A stretch of DNA of 64,000 nt, taken from positions 103,995-167,994 of the forward strand of contig JBPBPL010000013.1 in assembly GCA_050954285.1 (NCBI GenBank), in the 5' to 3' direction. The first letter of the stretch is position 1. Every line of letters starts with the position of its first letter. The DNA is from Mucilaginibacter_A sp050954285. GTDB taxonomy: Bacteria; Bacteroidota; Bacteroidia; Sphingobacteriales; Sphingobacteriaceae. Position numbers and translations under genes: made by a program. This document shows positions 1-8,893 of the stretch, piece after piece. The notes beneath the pieces were generated by a model, which saw nothing but the letters and a program-made list of their open reading frames with translations, was not told where the DNA came from and did no database searches.

Positions 1-46
1 TTTTACTCTAATTTAATTTTTCAATAATTCTTTTATCGCCTAAAAC

Positions 47-814
47 TTATAATAGCAAAGCTTTGAAAGACTCCTTCGCATAATCGCCCCAATCTTTTAA
101 TGCTGCCTGCAAAGTAGTGCGCAATTGTTTGTTATTTACCGGTTTTCCTTTTGTTGGCGGATTCAGATTTTTCGGATCAACGTTTGCCTCATTAATTTTG
201 GTAGCAAACCAGGTAATGTTTTCGTGCGGAAGGGCAACGCCTAAAATCATACCTGGTAAACCGGTAAAAGATTCTGGCCCGCCCGAAACCGAAATCTCAT
301 CCGTATAAAAAGCAACCACATAAATTGAATCCAGCACAATCGCATTGGCTCTGCGGCAGGTATAACCGGCAATATCTCGGGTTTCATCGGTAATTTTCCA
401 TTTGATATTGCGGATGCTGTCTTTCACCAAAAACGTTTCTTCAAATACCTTTTTCTGGCTGATAAAAGTACCTGTTCCTAAATCTGTACGGATGATATTA
501 TTTTGCGTGGCTTGTGCGCCGCTGAAAAATCCGCCTTGTGCATTTTCATCCGCAATCGGCTGAAACATGGTTTTATTTCCCGAAAAATACAAGGTGCTTT
601 TCAGTTTTTTAAACTGCGGCTGGGTTTTTTTATACTGATCAAAAGCCTGTTGCATATAACTCTCATTGTCTTTGTTAATCTGCTTTTTCATCATCGCAAA
701 CATGTTGATGGTTTTTTCAAATTCAACCGAACCAACCGTAGTAAAATGCGTGTTTTGTGCTTGGATCTGGCCGAATATTAACAGACAAACCATTATTAAG
801 AGAATTTTTTTCAT
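47..814 (-). CDS. GLPGLI family secreted protein
   Basis: Predicted exported protein of about 255 residues. The N-terminus is a clear signal peptide (lysines, a hydrophobic stretch, cleavage near QAQ). The signature GLPGM lies near residues 185-189, close to the GLPGLI motif that names this Bacteroidota family of unknown function. I chose the ATG at 814, because a longer frame to 856 would run into the receptor gene ending at 819. It lies 4 bp downstream of that beta-barrel receptor gene, a pairing often seen for this family, so the two are probably co-transcribed and act together at the outer membrane. The partnership is inferred; no enzymatic motif is visible. Confidence 0.85.
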   Translation of the reverse strand: MKKILLIMVCLLIFGQIQAQNTHFTTVGSVEFEKTINMFAMMKKQINKDNESYMQQAFDQYKKTQPQFKKLKSTLYFSGNKTMFQPIADENAQGGFFSGAQATQNNIIRTDLGTGTFISQKKVFEETFLVKDSIRNIKWKITDETRDIAGYTCRRANAIVLDSIYVVAFYTDEISVSGGPESFTGLPGMILGVALPHENITWFATKINEANVDPKNLNPPTKGKPVNNKQLRTTLQAALKDWGDYAKESFKALLL

Positions 815-818
815 CTTT

Positions 819-3614
819 TTATTTTTTAGGTGCACCGCCCATTTTATTAAAATCATACACTACAGAAAACATAAAATACCGGCGGATAGTAGTGTAAGTG
901 CTTTGCGTAAGCAGCGTGCTGGTTGCGCTCCGGCTAAAACCGGTATTTTGGTTCAGTAAATCATTTCCGCTCAGCACCAGCTTCAAACTTTCATCTTTAA
1001 AAAAAGCTTTGCTCACGCTGGCATTGATAATCAGCCGCTGAAAATCCTGGTTAAAAGAAATTGTTTTGCCCTGATACTCATAGTTTCCATCCGTGCTGAT
1101 CTGAAATTTCTTCGGCAGGTAAAAATCAAAACCTCCTCTGGAAGTAAAACCGGTTCCATTATTGTTAACCGCAGTTAGTAGCGATGACTGGCTCCTGGTA
1201 AAAGTTGGGCCTCCTATAATGTATACATCATACTTTTTCTCTTTAAATTTAGAAAGCCGGCCAGAAATACCATAGGTGTAGGATTGTGTTTTATTAAGTG
1301 CACCATTAATGATGCTGTAATAAGTATTGCCGTTGGCATTAACATTAACCCCTCCATTAATGTTTAAAAACTTAATTTTCTGATTGTAACCTCCATATAA
1401 ATAAAAGTTTGCGGTTTGTTTTCCGTGGAGGTTAGCAGATTGATAAATGCTTTTTCCTGAAGAATCTGTAGTCGTATTACTGATAATCGGATTAGAAGTT
1501 ATGGAATACGAACCGCTTATGTAGATCGATTGCCCGCTCAAAACCTTGTACGAATTGTAATAAGTGCTGAAACGGTTGGTAAAAGATGGCCTTAAATCAG
1601 GGTTACCAATCGTAATATTCAGCGGATCAGTGTTTACGCGTACCGGCTGAATCTGATCCAGACTTGGCTGTGTATTGTTGCCGTTATAATCAATGTGGAT
1701 AGAACGCTGACCGGAAAACCGATACTGATAGGTGGCTTGCGGATTGTAATTAACAAAGCTTCTTTTGAGCACATCATTGGTGTAAAGATCTGTCTGATTA
1801 TAACTTACATCTGCTATTTTCGTTCCGAAATTGAAAATGGTCTTGTTTTTTTTATAGTTAAAAATAGCACCGGCCTGATTACTCGTTTGGTTCAGTTTAT
1901 AATTACTGCTCAACGTATTATCTACCTGATCGTAATCGCCATTAGGTGTAGATTTATTGTACGATAAACGGTCTATACTGCTGTTATTCAAAACAAGCCG
2001 ATAGTTACCCGTCAGCGTGATCGTTTTTGTTAGCGGTTCCGAAAAAGTAAAGTTTGAGTTGAACACGCTGCTTTTGAGATCATTGGTTTTGTATTGATTA
2101 ACCCGCTGCGTACTATCCAATCGCCCCAAATTATTGTAATAATCAATCTGCGTATTCAGGTAACCTTTTGTATTATTTTGATTCAGTGCTTCGGTAAAAT
2201 TTGCAGAAAACGTACGGCCTTTTTTCTTAAATTTTTTGGTGTAAAAAAGGCTTGCATTTAAAATTTGCTCGTCGCCATCGTTAGTGAGTACGCGGTTGCT
2301 GCGGTTTAGCAAGGTATCGTTTCCGCGCAAGCTCGTGGCCAGATAATTATTGCGGGTTTTGCTGCTTTTGATGGTACCGTCAATCGTCAATTTTAAGGTG
2401 GAAGTTGTATCCAGCTTAACCGTATAGGCCGCATCCAGCTTCTGCCTGAAAATTGAATTATCAAAATCCTGATTCGTATTGCTTTTGATCAAACCGGTTG
2501 GTAATGTGTTCTGCGTCAAATTGTCGCGGTTACCTTTTACATTTAAAAATCCGGTTTTATAATTGGTGTTGATGCTTTCTTTATCGCCGTTCCATTTATC
2601 ATCAAAGTGCAAACCGCCTGTTCTGGCCGTCGGGATGCCCTGGCCATTGTACCTTCCGTCAAACGAATCCAGATCATCGCCGCCGCTAAAATAGATGCTG
2701 ATGCTGCCATCATCACCAACTTCCGTATTAGCGTTAGATGCTCCGTATTTATTACTGTCTTCCCAACCCAAACCCGTTTTGCCGGTGTTAGCTAAAGTAC
2801 CATAAGCAGAAAACTTCTTTTTGCCCCAGAATTTATTAAATAAAACCTGTTCCTGGTAATATTTATCGGTTGCTGCACCAACATCGATCTTTCCAAAATA
2901 ACCGTTCTTTTTGTCTTCTTTTAGTTTGATGTTGATGGTTTTGGTTTTCTTGCCATCATCAACACCGGTAAATGCCGCCTGATCACTGGCTTTATCATAA
3001 AGCTGCACCTTATCCACCATATCGCTGCGGATGTTTTTGGTTACCAGCGTTGGGTCGTCGCCAAAAAACTCTTCACCATCTACCAAAACCTTGTTTACAG
3101 TTTGACCTTGCGCCGTAATTTTCCCATCTTTATCAACCTGAATTCCTGGCAGTTGCTTCAATAAATCTTCTACTTTAGCATTGGGCTGAACCTTAAAACT
3201 GCTGGCATCAAACTCCGTAGTATCACCTTTTATTTTGATGGCCGCTTTGGTACCTTTAATAATTACGCCAGCCAGCAAACGCGCTTTCAGTAGCATTGTA
3301 ATCCGCTTGAAATCGTGCTCTTTATAGGTCGAATCGAGCGTGAAATTTTCTACATAATCTGCATAATTGGGATAGGAAACCAGCAAAATAAACTTGCCTT
3401 TGTTTAACCCGCTGATGTTGAAAGTGCCATCTTCGGCCGCGCGTGTAAACTTGCGCAACGTAGAATCTTTGGCATTTAAAATTACAATACTGGTATTATG
3501 CAGCTTTGCGTTAGCCACCGTATCAGCAACGCTGCCTTTAATACGGTAACCATTTTGTGCCAGTAAAAACAGCGGTGCCAAACAACAAATTAAAGTAAAT
3601 ATTATGCCTTTCAT
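819..3614 (-). CDS. Outer-membrane beta-barrel receptor with carboxypeptidase-like regulatory domain
   Basis: A 931-residue protein with a signal peptide ending near LLAQ. An N-terminal beta-sandwich domain (about residues 22-110) resembles the carboxypeptidase regulatory-like domain of SusC/TonB-type receptors. A plug-like region follows (about 125-235, with LPGIQVD and the VLVDGEEFFGDDP stretch). The rest is a long Asn/Tyr/Thr-rich beta-barrel ending in aromatic strands. This matches the TonB-dependent or outer-membrane beta-barrel 3 type receptors of Bacteroidota. No SusD gene is adjacent, so this is not a classic polysaccharide locus. The neighbouring GLPGLI gene starts 4 bp downstream and probably belongs to the same transcript. 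The substrate is unknown. Confidence 0.85.
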   Translation of the reverse strand: MKGIIFTLICCLAPLFLLAQNGYRIKGSVADTVANAKLHNTSIVILNAKDSTLRKFTRAAEDGTFNISGLNKGKFILLVSYPNYADYVENFTLDSTYKEHDFKRITMLLKARLLAGVIIKGTKAAIKIKGDTTEFDASSFKVQPNAKVEDLLKQLPGIQVDKDGKITAQGQTVNKVLVDGEEFFGDDPTLVTKNIRSDMVDKVQLYDKASDQAAFTGVDDGKKTKTINIKLKEDKKNGYFGKIDVGAATDKYYQEQVLFNKFWGKKKFSAYGTLANTGKTGLGWEDSNKYGASNANTEVGDDGSISIYFSGGDDLDSFDGRYNGQGIPTARTGGLHFDDKWNGDKESINTNYKTGFLNVKGNRDNLTQNTLPTGLIKSNTNQDFDNSIFRQKLDAAYTVKLDTTSTLKLTIDGTIKSSKTRNNYLATSLRGNDTLLNRSNRVLTNDGDEQILNASLFYTKKFKKKGRTFSANFTEALNQNNTKGYLNTQIDYYNNLGRLDSTQRVNQYKTNDLKSSVFNSNFTFSEPLTKTITLTGNYRLVLNNSSIDRLSYNKSTPNGDYDQVDNTLSSNYKLNQTSNQAGAIFNYKKNKTIFNFGTKIADVSYNQTDLYTNDVLKRSFVNYNPQATYQYRFSGQRSIHIDYNGNNTQPSLDQIQPVRVNTDPLNITIGNPDLRPSFTNRFSTYYNSYKVLSGQSIYISGSYSITSNPIISNTTTDSSGKSIYQSANLHGKQTANFYLYGGYNQKIKFLNINGGVNVNANGNTYYSIINGALNKTQSYTYGISGRLSKFKEKKYDVYIIGGPTFTRSQSSLLTAVNNNGTGFTSRGGFDFYLPKKFQISTDGNYEYQGKTISFNQDFQRLIINASVSKAFFKDESLKLVLSGNDLLNQNTGFSRSATSTLLTQSTYTTIRRYFMFSVVYDFNKMGGAPKK

Positions 3615-3741
3615 ACGCAGTAGGTTATGGGCATCAATATATAACTAAATTTTTAATTATACATTAGTTAAAAGAATAAATTCTTGCTTTTAACTATTTT
3701 TAACACTTTTTAATTTTGGACAGATAGCTTAGAATCAGCAC

Positions 3742-3773
3742 GATACTGTTTTTATACCGATAAAAACAGTATC
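3742..3773. repeat. Dispersed element, perfect inverted pair (TGT type)
   Basis: Perfect 14-bp inverted repeat (GATACTGTTTTTAT and its complement) around a 4-nt loop. The right arm overlaps the TGA stop codon of the minus-strand lipoprotein gene. It could form a strong hairpin and act as a terminator between that gene and the receptor gene downstream. Both arms are copies of the dispersed head motif described in the findings. Confidence 0.8.
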
Positions 3774-4722
3774 AGCTTTTGGTGCCGCGCACGATCAACA
3801 AAATCAAGCTGTCGTGCGGAACGCCCAACGTTTTGCCCGGCGTAATTTGCAGGTAATGGGTGAGGTAGCCATCCATAATTCCCTTCATTACTTTAACGGT
3901 ATTTTCCGGGTCGCCAACCATCATTTCCATTGGTTCTACAAAAGTTAGCTTGCCTTTGCTATCCACACGAACAGCAAAACTGTGGTAAAAATCAGCGTAA
4001 GCTTTGCTAATAGTTACATTGTATTCCGGGTAAAAAAGTGTTTCCGGAATGTAATAGCTGTCAAGCTCTTTTGCTTTCAGTTTGGCATTGGTAATCACTA
4101 CGTTCGCGCTGTTGCTTTTTAAAGTAACAGGTTGCTGTGCCGCAAATATTTTTTTGGAATCTTTGGCTGAGATCATCGTCATCGAATCAATATAAGCAGT
4201 GTCTTTTTTAGTTGTTTTTTGCAGGTTTATAACATTTAAATGTGCTCTTTTCAAAAAATCTTCTGCGTAAAAAGTAACATACACATTGGAGTTTTTCCAG
4301 GAAATGACTTTGTTTTTTACGGATAGCACCTGGAAACGCAAACTGTCTTTACTGATTTTTCTGGTTTTGAACCAGGCTCCGGCCATACTAAAAATGGAAT
4401 CGTGATCCAGAATGAGCGGCAAATCGTAATATCGTTTTTTAATCGGACTAAAAACACTAACGGCTGTATCGGATACAAAAATGATTTTCCAGGAAGGTTT
4501 AAGCTGATAACCTTGCTCATTAAAGGAAGCACCATTGGCAAAGCGACGGTAAACTTCTGTATAATGGATGCCGGTTACAGTTTTGAAGGTGGTTTTTGTA
4601 CGCTCAATTAATTGTTCGTTAGTTTCTTCTGGGGAGCCGGGTTGAGCAATTTTAGGCGTTTGTTTACAGGAAAAGTAAACGGCCGATACTAAAAGCAACC
4701 CAAAAACACGAAAATTTATCAT
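3772..4722 (-). CDS. Putative lipoprotein, unknown function
   Basis: About 316 residues from the ATG at 4722, which gives a lipoprotein signal (MINFRVFG..., then hydrophobic residues and a Cys near residue 19). The longest frame would start at 4824 but adds an untypical 34-residue extension. The rest is a soluble, mixed alpha/beta sequence without a motif I recognise. It is probably anchored in the periplasm or outer membrane. It follows the TolC gene on the same strand at a distance of about 127 bp. Copies of the dispersed element touch both its start codon (4723-4735) and its stop codon (3759-3773). Confidence 0.7.
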   Translation of the reverse strand: MINFRVFGLLLVSAVYFSCKQTPKIAQPGSPEETNEQLIERTKTTFKTVTGIHYTEVYRRFANGASFNEQGYQLKPSWKIIFVSDTAVSVFSPIKKRYYDLPLILDHDSIFSMAGAWFKTRKISKDSLRFQVLSVKNKVISWKNSNVYVTFYAEDFLKRAHLNVINLQKTTKKDTAYIDSMTMISAKDSKKIFAAQQPVTLKSNSANVVITNAKLKAKELDSYYIPETLFYPEYNVTISKAYADFYHSFAVRVDSKGKLTFVEPMEMMVGDPENTVKVMKGIMDGYLTHYLQITPGKTLGVPHDSLILLIVRGTKS

Positions 4723-4735
4723 ATAAAAACAGCAT
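4723..4735 (-). repeat. Dispersed element at start codon (TGT type)
   Basis: Read on the minus strand, ATGCTGTTTTTAT runs directly into the ATG start codon of the lipoprotein gene. One copy of the window-wide element. Confidence 0.7.
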
Positions 4736-4836
4736 TGGTAGCAGCTGTCAAGATAACGGATTTGGCTGAAATGTTTTGATAAAAGATGAAGTTTCAGGTA
4801 AATCGTTTCCATGTTCTCATTCACTTAAAAATAGCT

Positions 4837-4852
4837 GATAAAAACAGTATCA
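4837..4852 (-). repeat. Dispersed element overlapping TolC-gene stop
   Basis: Read on the minus strand, TGATACTGTTTTTATC contains the TGA stop codon of the TolC-family gene as its first three bases, the same arrangement as at 3759-3774. Confidence 0.75.
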
Positions 4853-6289
4853 CCAGGTCAGTTTCCCTTGGTAATAATCTAAAATTTTCATCCGCAGAAT
4901 ATAATCATAACGCGCACTGATGAAGTTGATATTGGCTGCATCCAGCTTGTTTTTAGCAACCGTATAATCCACAGAATTGCCTACGCCAGCATTAAATTTA
5001 ACTTCTGTGGCTTTAAATGATTCGGTATAAGAACGAACCTGGCTTTGCAATGTGCGGTACCGACCAGAGGAAGCTGTGGTATTAAAAAAGGCTTGTTCTA
5101 CAGATTGTTTCAGTTGGATGCGCGTAGTTTGCTCTACCAGTTCGGCATTTTTCAGGTCGATTTTAGCTAAAGAAATCCGGTTGCGCGAATACCAATTACT
5201 AAAAATCGGTACCTGCAAACTTAATGTTACAGCCGAATTATAATTGTTTTTGAATTGATTGCCGTAACTGATTTTGTCGGATCGATAATCGTTCTGGTTC
5301 GTTATCACGTAAGATTTACTGCCGTTTGGCAAAGTAACATAATCACCGGTGGCTACTTTAGTGCTATCTACAAAAACACTTCTGCTGGCCGCACTGGAAT
5401 AATTGGTATATAAATAGGCATTTAAAGAAAGCGTTGGATACAAATAACCACGAGCCGAACTCACGCTTTTAGCTGCACTTTTAGTTCGGAATGCGCTGGC
5501 TTTAACCAAGGAAAGTTGCGCTAAAGCAGCTTCATAAATTGCATTCGGGTTATTATTATAAGAAACAGAAAGCTGCTCAGCATTGAGCGGTGCAAAGCTT
5601 TGCTGCTTTTGATAAGGAACATTCATCAGCTGTGCCAGCGCAACTTTTGCTGCTTCCAAGTTGTTTTGGTTGTTAATAATGGCCAAACTATCGTTGCTCA
5701 ATTGCCCGCGCAGATCCGAAAGCTGGTAAGGTGCAATTGCTCCGTCTTTGTTCAAAATCTCCGAACGCCGAATCTGTTCCTGCGAAACGGCTGCCTGGTT
5801 GCGTGACTGGTTTACTAATTCCTGGTTATTTAAAATTTGCAGATAGGCCAAAATCACGTTTAATGTCAGGTTATCTTTTTGCTGTTGCAGTTCCAGTTTG
5901 CTGGCCTGAAACGCAAGCAGGTTTTGCTTAATCGTGTTCCAAAGCAAAAAGCCATTAAACAGCACCACGCTACTGCCAATTGAGTAATTAGTGTAGTTAA
6001 GCTGTTGGTTCAGATAAGCATTTGTGGTTGGGTCAACACTGCGGCCTTGGTTTAAACCTTGCGTTATATTGCCGCTTAAGTTAGGCAGCAGGTTTGTTTT
6101 GGCTTGATTGTAACTGATATTGGCCCGCTGAGAAGTTAATTCGCTTTGTTTTACGCCAAGATTATTGCTAATGGCCGTTTCCACACAAGTTTGCAGGGTT
6201 AGGGCAGCTTTATTAAAAGTACTATCCTGGGCAACAACTTTTATGGCATAAAAGAAGTATAGGAAAAACAGAAGATAGAAAGTTTTCAT
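4850..6289 (-). CDS. TolC family outer-membrane efflux protein
   Basis: A 479-residue protein with a signal peptide (cleavage near VVAQ). It has two repeated long helical hairpin regions rich in Asn, Gln, Ala and Leu, as in outer-membrane efflux proteins: an N-terminal repeat at about 30-230 and a C-terminal repeat at about 245-470. The length is normal for TolC/OprM-type channels. It follows the ATPase gene at 6394-7053 at a distance of 104 bp on the same strand. It probably supplies the outer-membrane exit duct for the MacB-type transporters of this locus. Confidence 0.9.
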   Translation of the reverse strand: MKTFYLLFFLYFFYAIKVVAQDSTFNKAALTLQTCVETAISNNLGVKQSELTSQRANISYNQAKTNLLPNLSGNITQGLNQGRSVDPTTNAYLNQQLNYTNYSIGSSVVLFNGFLLWNTIKQNLLAFQASKLELQQQKDNLTLNVILAYLQILNNQELVNQSRNQAAVSQEQIRRSEILNKDGAIAPYQLSDLRGQLSNDSLAIINNQNNLEAAKVALAQLMNVPYQKQQSFAPLNAEQLSVSYNNNPNAIYEAALAQLSLVKASAFRTKSAAKSVSSARGYLYPTLSLNAYLYTNYSSAASRSVFVDSTKVATGDYVTLPNGSKSYVITNQNDYRSDKISYGNQFKNNYNSAVTLSLQVPIFSNWYSRNRISLAKIDLKNAELVEQTTRIQLKQSVEQAFFNTTASSGRYRTLQSQVRSYTESFKATEVKFNAGVGNSVDYTVAKNKLDAANINFISARYDYILRMKILDYYQGKLTW

Positions 6290-6393
6290 TTTGATTTTTT
6301 GCGATCAGCTTTTAGCTATCGGCACAAATAATAGGATGAGGGTTTAAACGAACCGCTAAAAGCTGGTTGTTGCCAGCTAAAAAGCTATAAGCT

Positions 6394-7053
6394 TCACTCA
6401 ATCCTTCCATCCAGCAGGTTAATAATCCGCGAACCGTAAGCTGCATTTTTCTCTGAATGAGTTACCTGCACAATCGTAATGCCTTGCTGATTAAGGGTTT
6501 TAAACAATTCCATAATTTCTTCGGCTTGTTTGGAATTAAGGTTTCCGGTAGGTTCATCAGCCAAAATTACCTTAGGATTGGAGGCCAGCGCGCGTGCAAT
6601 GCCAACCAGTTGCTGTTGTCCGCCGGAAAGCTGATTTGGAAACAAATCCTTTTTGCCCACAATCTGAAAGCGGTCCAATATATCAGCCACAACAGATTTT
6701 CGTTCCGAAGATTTCATGTCCTGATAAATCAGCGGCGTTTCAATGTTTTCATAAACCGTCAGTTCATCAATCAAATGGTAAGCCTGGAACACGAAACCAA
6801 TATTTTGCTTGTACAACGCCGAACGTTGTTTTTCTTTTAGTTTGAAAACAGAAGCATCTTCAAATAAATATTCACCTTCGGATGGATCATCTATCATTCC
6901 TAAAATATGCAGCAAAGTCGATTTTCCGGAACCGGAAGGTCCCATAATCGAAATAAATTCGCCTTCAGCAATACTTAAGTTGATGTCTTTTAGTAAAAAA
7001 GTGCGGTTGGCTCCGGTAGAAACCCATTTAAAAATATGTTTTAGTTCGATCAT
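6394..7053 (-). CDS. ABC transporter ATP-binding protein (MacB/LolD type)
   Basis: A 219-residue nucleotide-binding subunit with every core motif: Walker A GPSGSGKST (about 38-46), Q-loop in FVFQAYHL, signature LSGGQQQ (about 142-148), Walker B VILADEP (about 160-166) and the switch His in VTHSEK. It is the MacB/LolD-like class that energises FtsX-type permeases. The TolC gene lies downstream on the same strand. A tandem regulator-site pair (7173-7211) and a GGYAT box lie upstream. The matching permeases are probably those at 9489-14464, now separated by the inserted stress genes. Compare the second ATPase at 15666-16343. Confidence 0.92.
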   Translation of the reverse strand: MIELKHIFKWVSTGANRTFLLKDINLSIAEGEFISIMGPSGSGKSTLLHILGMIDDPSEGEYLFEDASVFKLKEKQRSALYKQNIGFVFQAYHLIDELTVYENIETPLIYQDMKSSERKSVVADILDRFQIVGKKDLFPNQLSGGQQQLVGIARALASNPKVILADEPTGNLNSKQAEEIMELFKTLNQQGITIVQVTHSEKNAAYGSRIINLLDGRIE

Positions 7054-7111
7054 GTTTTTTGGTGTGCTGCTTTAAACCAGGGTAGAAGCGTTTTCTGCTC
7101 TATGCAAAAAC

Positions 7112-7122
7112 CGATACCATAC
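7112..7122 (-). promoter_or_regulatory. Putative -24-like GGYAT box
   Basis: On the minus strand the region reads TATGGTATCGGTTTTTGCA. The GG is 55 bp from the nearest edge of the tandem palindromes. TGGYAT resembles a sigma-54 -24 box, and a TTGCA follows, but one base further away than the canonical spacing. It would place transcription start about 40 nt before the ATPase start codon. Confidence 0.4.
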
Positions 7123-7172
7123 TTATTGTAGCCTGAATTACAATGTTTTAGGTGAAGTTAGATGAATCTTAC

Positions 7173-7211
7173 TGTCCGTTATCGATACAGGTATTGTTTC
7201 TTAATGATACA
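7173..7211. promoter_or_regulatory. Tandem regulator-site pair 1 (putative UAS)
   Basis: Two imperfect palindromes, TGTCCGTTATCGATACA (7173-7189) and TGTTTCTTAATGATACA (7195-7211), are spaced exactly 22 bp. They match the consensus of the other four pairs in the locus. Proposed binding site of the NtrC-type regulator encoded at 20566-21924, acting on the ATPase-TolC transcript. Confidence 0.6.
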
Positions 7212-7221
7212 ATTTTATGCC

Positions 7222-7235
7222 GGTAAAAGAAGCAT
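7222..7235 (-). repeat. Dispersed element (TTC type)
   Basis: GGTAAAAGAAGCAT on the plus strand. Read on the minus strand, the head is followed by the A/T tail CATAAAATTG. It lies just beyond the regulator-site pair. Confidence 0.7.
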
Positions 7236-7500
7236 TGTGTAATTAAGCCGTAAAACCAGAGGGAAAATGTAACAGAATAATAACATTATCAATTTGGTAA
7301 AAATTACTTGCATAGGTATTTTAATTTGACATTATTCCTGTTCAAAACTTCAAAATAAGTATGTATTTTTTCTTTTAAAATGAAAATACATCAGAATACT
7401 GTTGTACTGTGTTTTTATTTGGAAAACAAAAGCTTTTAAACTTTTCTTTAAGTGATTATCAATTAAAAAGTATTTTTTCTATTTAAAAGCCCGTCACAGA
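7236..7500. other. AT-rich intergenic region
   Basis: Very AT-rich upstream region of the DUF2382 gene. It probably holds that gene's promoter, but I cannot assign a box with confidence. No small gene or hairpin was seen. Confidence 0.5.
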
Positions 7501-7929
7501 ATGAATGAAGTTGAAAAGTTGGCACTTGCTCAGGAAGAAACAGCAACACAAAAAATAGCCTTAATTGAAGAACGTTTACAAATTGATGTACGCCAGGTAG
7601 AAACTGGCACAGTGCAAATCCACAAAAAAGTAATTTCGGAAGAAGTAACGCAACAGGTGCCCGTTGTATCGGAAGAAATTATAATTGAACATAAACCAAT
7701 CAATCAATATATAGAGAACTTACCGACGGTTCGGGTAGAAGGCGATACCACTATTATTTCGGTGGTAAAAGAAGTATTGGTGGTAGAGAAGCGCCTGCTG
7801 CTGGTAGAAGAAATTCATCTCACCAAAACAAAAATAGAAACCACGGCCACGATTACCGAAACTTTGCGCAAAGATGTGGTAGAAATTAATCGTACCGATT
7901 TAACAGCCAACAACACAACAAATCAATAA
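7501..7929 (+). CDS. YsnF/AvaK (DUF2382) domain protein
   Basis: A 142-residue acidic cytoplasmic protein whose whole length matches the DUF2382 (YsnF/AvaK) pattern. It shows alternating Val/Ile/Glu/Arg beta-repeats such as QIDVRQVETGTVQIHKKV and VVEKRLLLVEEIHLTKT. Members of the family accompany general stress genes; the biochemical role is unknown. It is the first of three plus-strand genes with stress-type annotation, with only 30 bp to the next. The set sits inside the export locus and is transcribed away from the ATPase gene. Confidence 0.8.
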   Translation: MNEVEKLALAQEETATQKIALIEERLQIDVRQVETGTVQIHKKVISEEVTQQVPVVSEEIIIEHKPINQYIENLPTVRVEGDTTIISVVKEVLVVEKRLLLVEEIHLTKTKIETTATITETLRKDVVEINRTDLTANNTTNQ

Positions 7930-7959
7930 TTAATTCACTTAACATTAAAACAAACAGTC

Positions 7960-8784
7960 ATGTCACAAACAGTAATTGGAATTTTTGACTACACCAGTGA
8001 GGCTCAGGAAGCCGTAAGTTATTTGGTAAGTAACGGTTTTAACAGAGATAGTATTGATCTATCTTCCCGTGGAACAGATACAGAAGGAACAACGGATTAT
8101 GAAGATAATGATGAGCACAAAAGCAGCGTAGGTGGTTTCTTTAGTAATCTTTTCGGAACCGGCGATGAAACTGATAAATACACGCAAGTTGGCCAAAAAG
8201 GATCTATTGTAACCGTTCATGCAAAATCTGCTGATGAAGCAGAAAATGCAGCCAGAATTTTAGATAATTATGGTGCAATTGACGTAAATGAGCGTGCTGA
8301 GCAGTATAAAAGTGGTAATACGGGCACAATGGGTATTGCGCAACCAACAAAAACCAATGAAGGCGATTCGATCAAAATCATTGAAGAAAAAATGGAAGTT
8401 GGCAAACGTGAAGTAGAAACAGGTGGTGTGCGTTTGCGCAGCCGCATTGTAGAGCAAGCAGTGCATGAAGATGTACGTTTGCGTACAGAACGCGTTCGTG
8501 TAGATCGCACTAACGTGAGCCGCCCTGCAACTGCTGCTGATTTAGCTGCTTTTCAGGATGCGACCATTGAAATGAAAGAAACTGCTGAAGTGCCTGTAGT
8601 AAGCAAACAAGCATTTGTAACTGGTGAAGTTTCTTTAGGAAAAGAAGTATCAGAAAAAAATCAAACAGTAGAAGGAACCGTCCGCAAAACAGAAGTGGAT
8701 ACTGAAAACTTTACTGATCAGGATACAAAATTAACTTCCGGCGATACCAAAACAACTGGTACCGAAGGCGGCTTTTACAAATAG
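7960..8784 (+). CDS. General stress protein 17M-like / YsnF DUF2382 fusion
   Basis: A 274-residue protein with two parts. Residues 1-115 resemble the general stress protein 17M-like domain (IGIFDYTSEAQEAVSYLVSNGF, then a later IVTVHAKSADEAENAARIL strand). After a linker, about residues 140-260 form a DUF2382/YsnF domain (EEKMEVGKREVETGGVRLRS). It is cytoplasmic and lacks a signal peptide. It lies 30 bp behind the shorter DUF2382 gene, so the two are probably one transcript, ended by the hairpin at 8803-8838. Confidence 0.85.
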   Translation: MSQTVIGIFDYTSEAQEAVSYLVSNGFNRDSIDLSSRGTDTEGTTDYEDNDEHKSSVGGFFSNLFGTGDETDKYTQVGQKGSIVTVHAKSADEAENAARILDNYGAIDVNERAEQYKSGNTGTMGIAQPTKTNEGDSIKIIEEKMEVGKREVETGGVRLRSRIVEQAVHEDVRLRTERVRVDRTNVSRPATAADLAAFQDATIEMKETAEVPVVSKQAFVTGEVSLGKEVSEKNQTVEGTVRKTEVDTENFTDQDTKLTSGDTKTTGTEGGFYK

Positions 8785-8802
8785 TTTGCTGTAAAACAAT
8801 GA

Positions 8803-8838
8803 AAAAAACCATCAGCTACCCGTAGTTGATGGTTTTTT
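8803..8838 (+). terminator. Rho-independent terminator
   Basis: A stem of CCATCA and CTAC pairing with GTAG and TGATGG (one G-T pair between the blocks) is flanked by A6 and T6. It ends the two-gene YsnF transcript. Confidence 0.85.
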
Positions 8839-8893
8839 GTTGAACAGGAATGTTTAGCTTTAAAAAATAATTACCTTATCAAAAACCAAAATC

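Noticed and set aside
819..3614. The outer-membrane receptor as SusC
   Set aside because: No SusD gene is adjacent and the downstream partner is a GLPGLI protein, so a general beta-barrel receptor call is safer.
4722..4824. Long N-terminal extension of the lipoprotein
   Set aside because: The internal ATG at 4722 begins a clear lipoprotein signal; the extension does not.
7101..7120. A full canonical sigma-54 promoter
   Set aside because: The GG to GC spacing is one base too long, and the other four sites lack a -12 GC. I report only the -24-like box.
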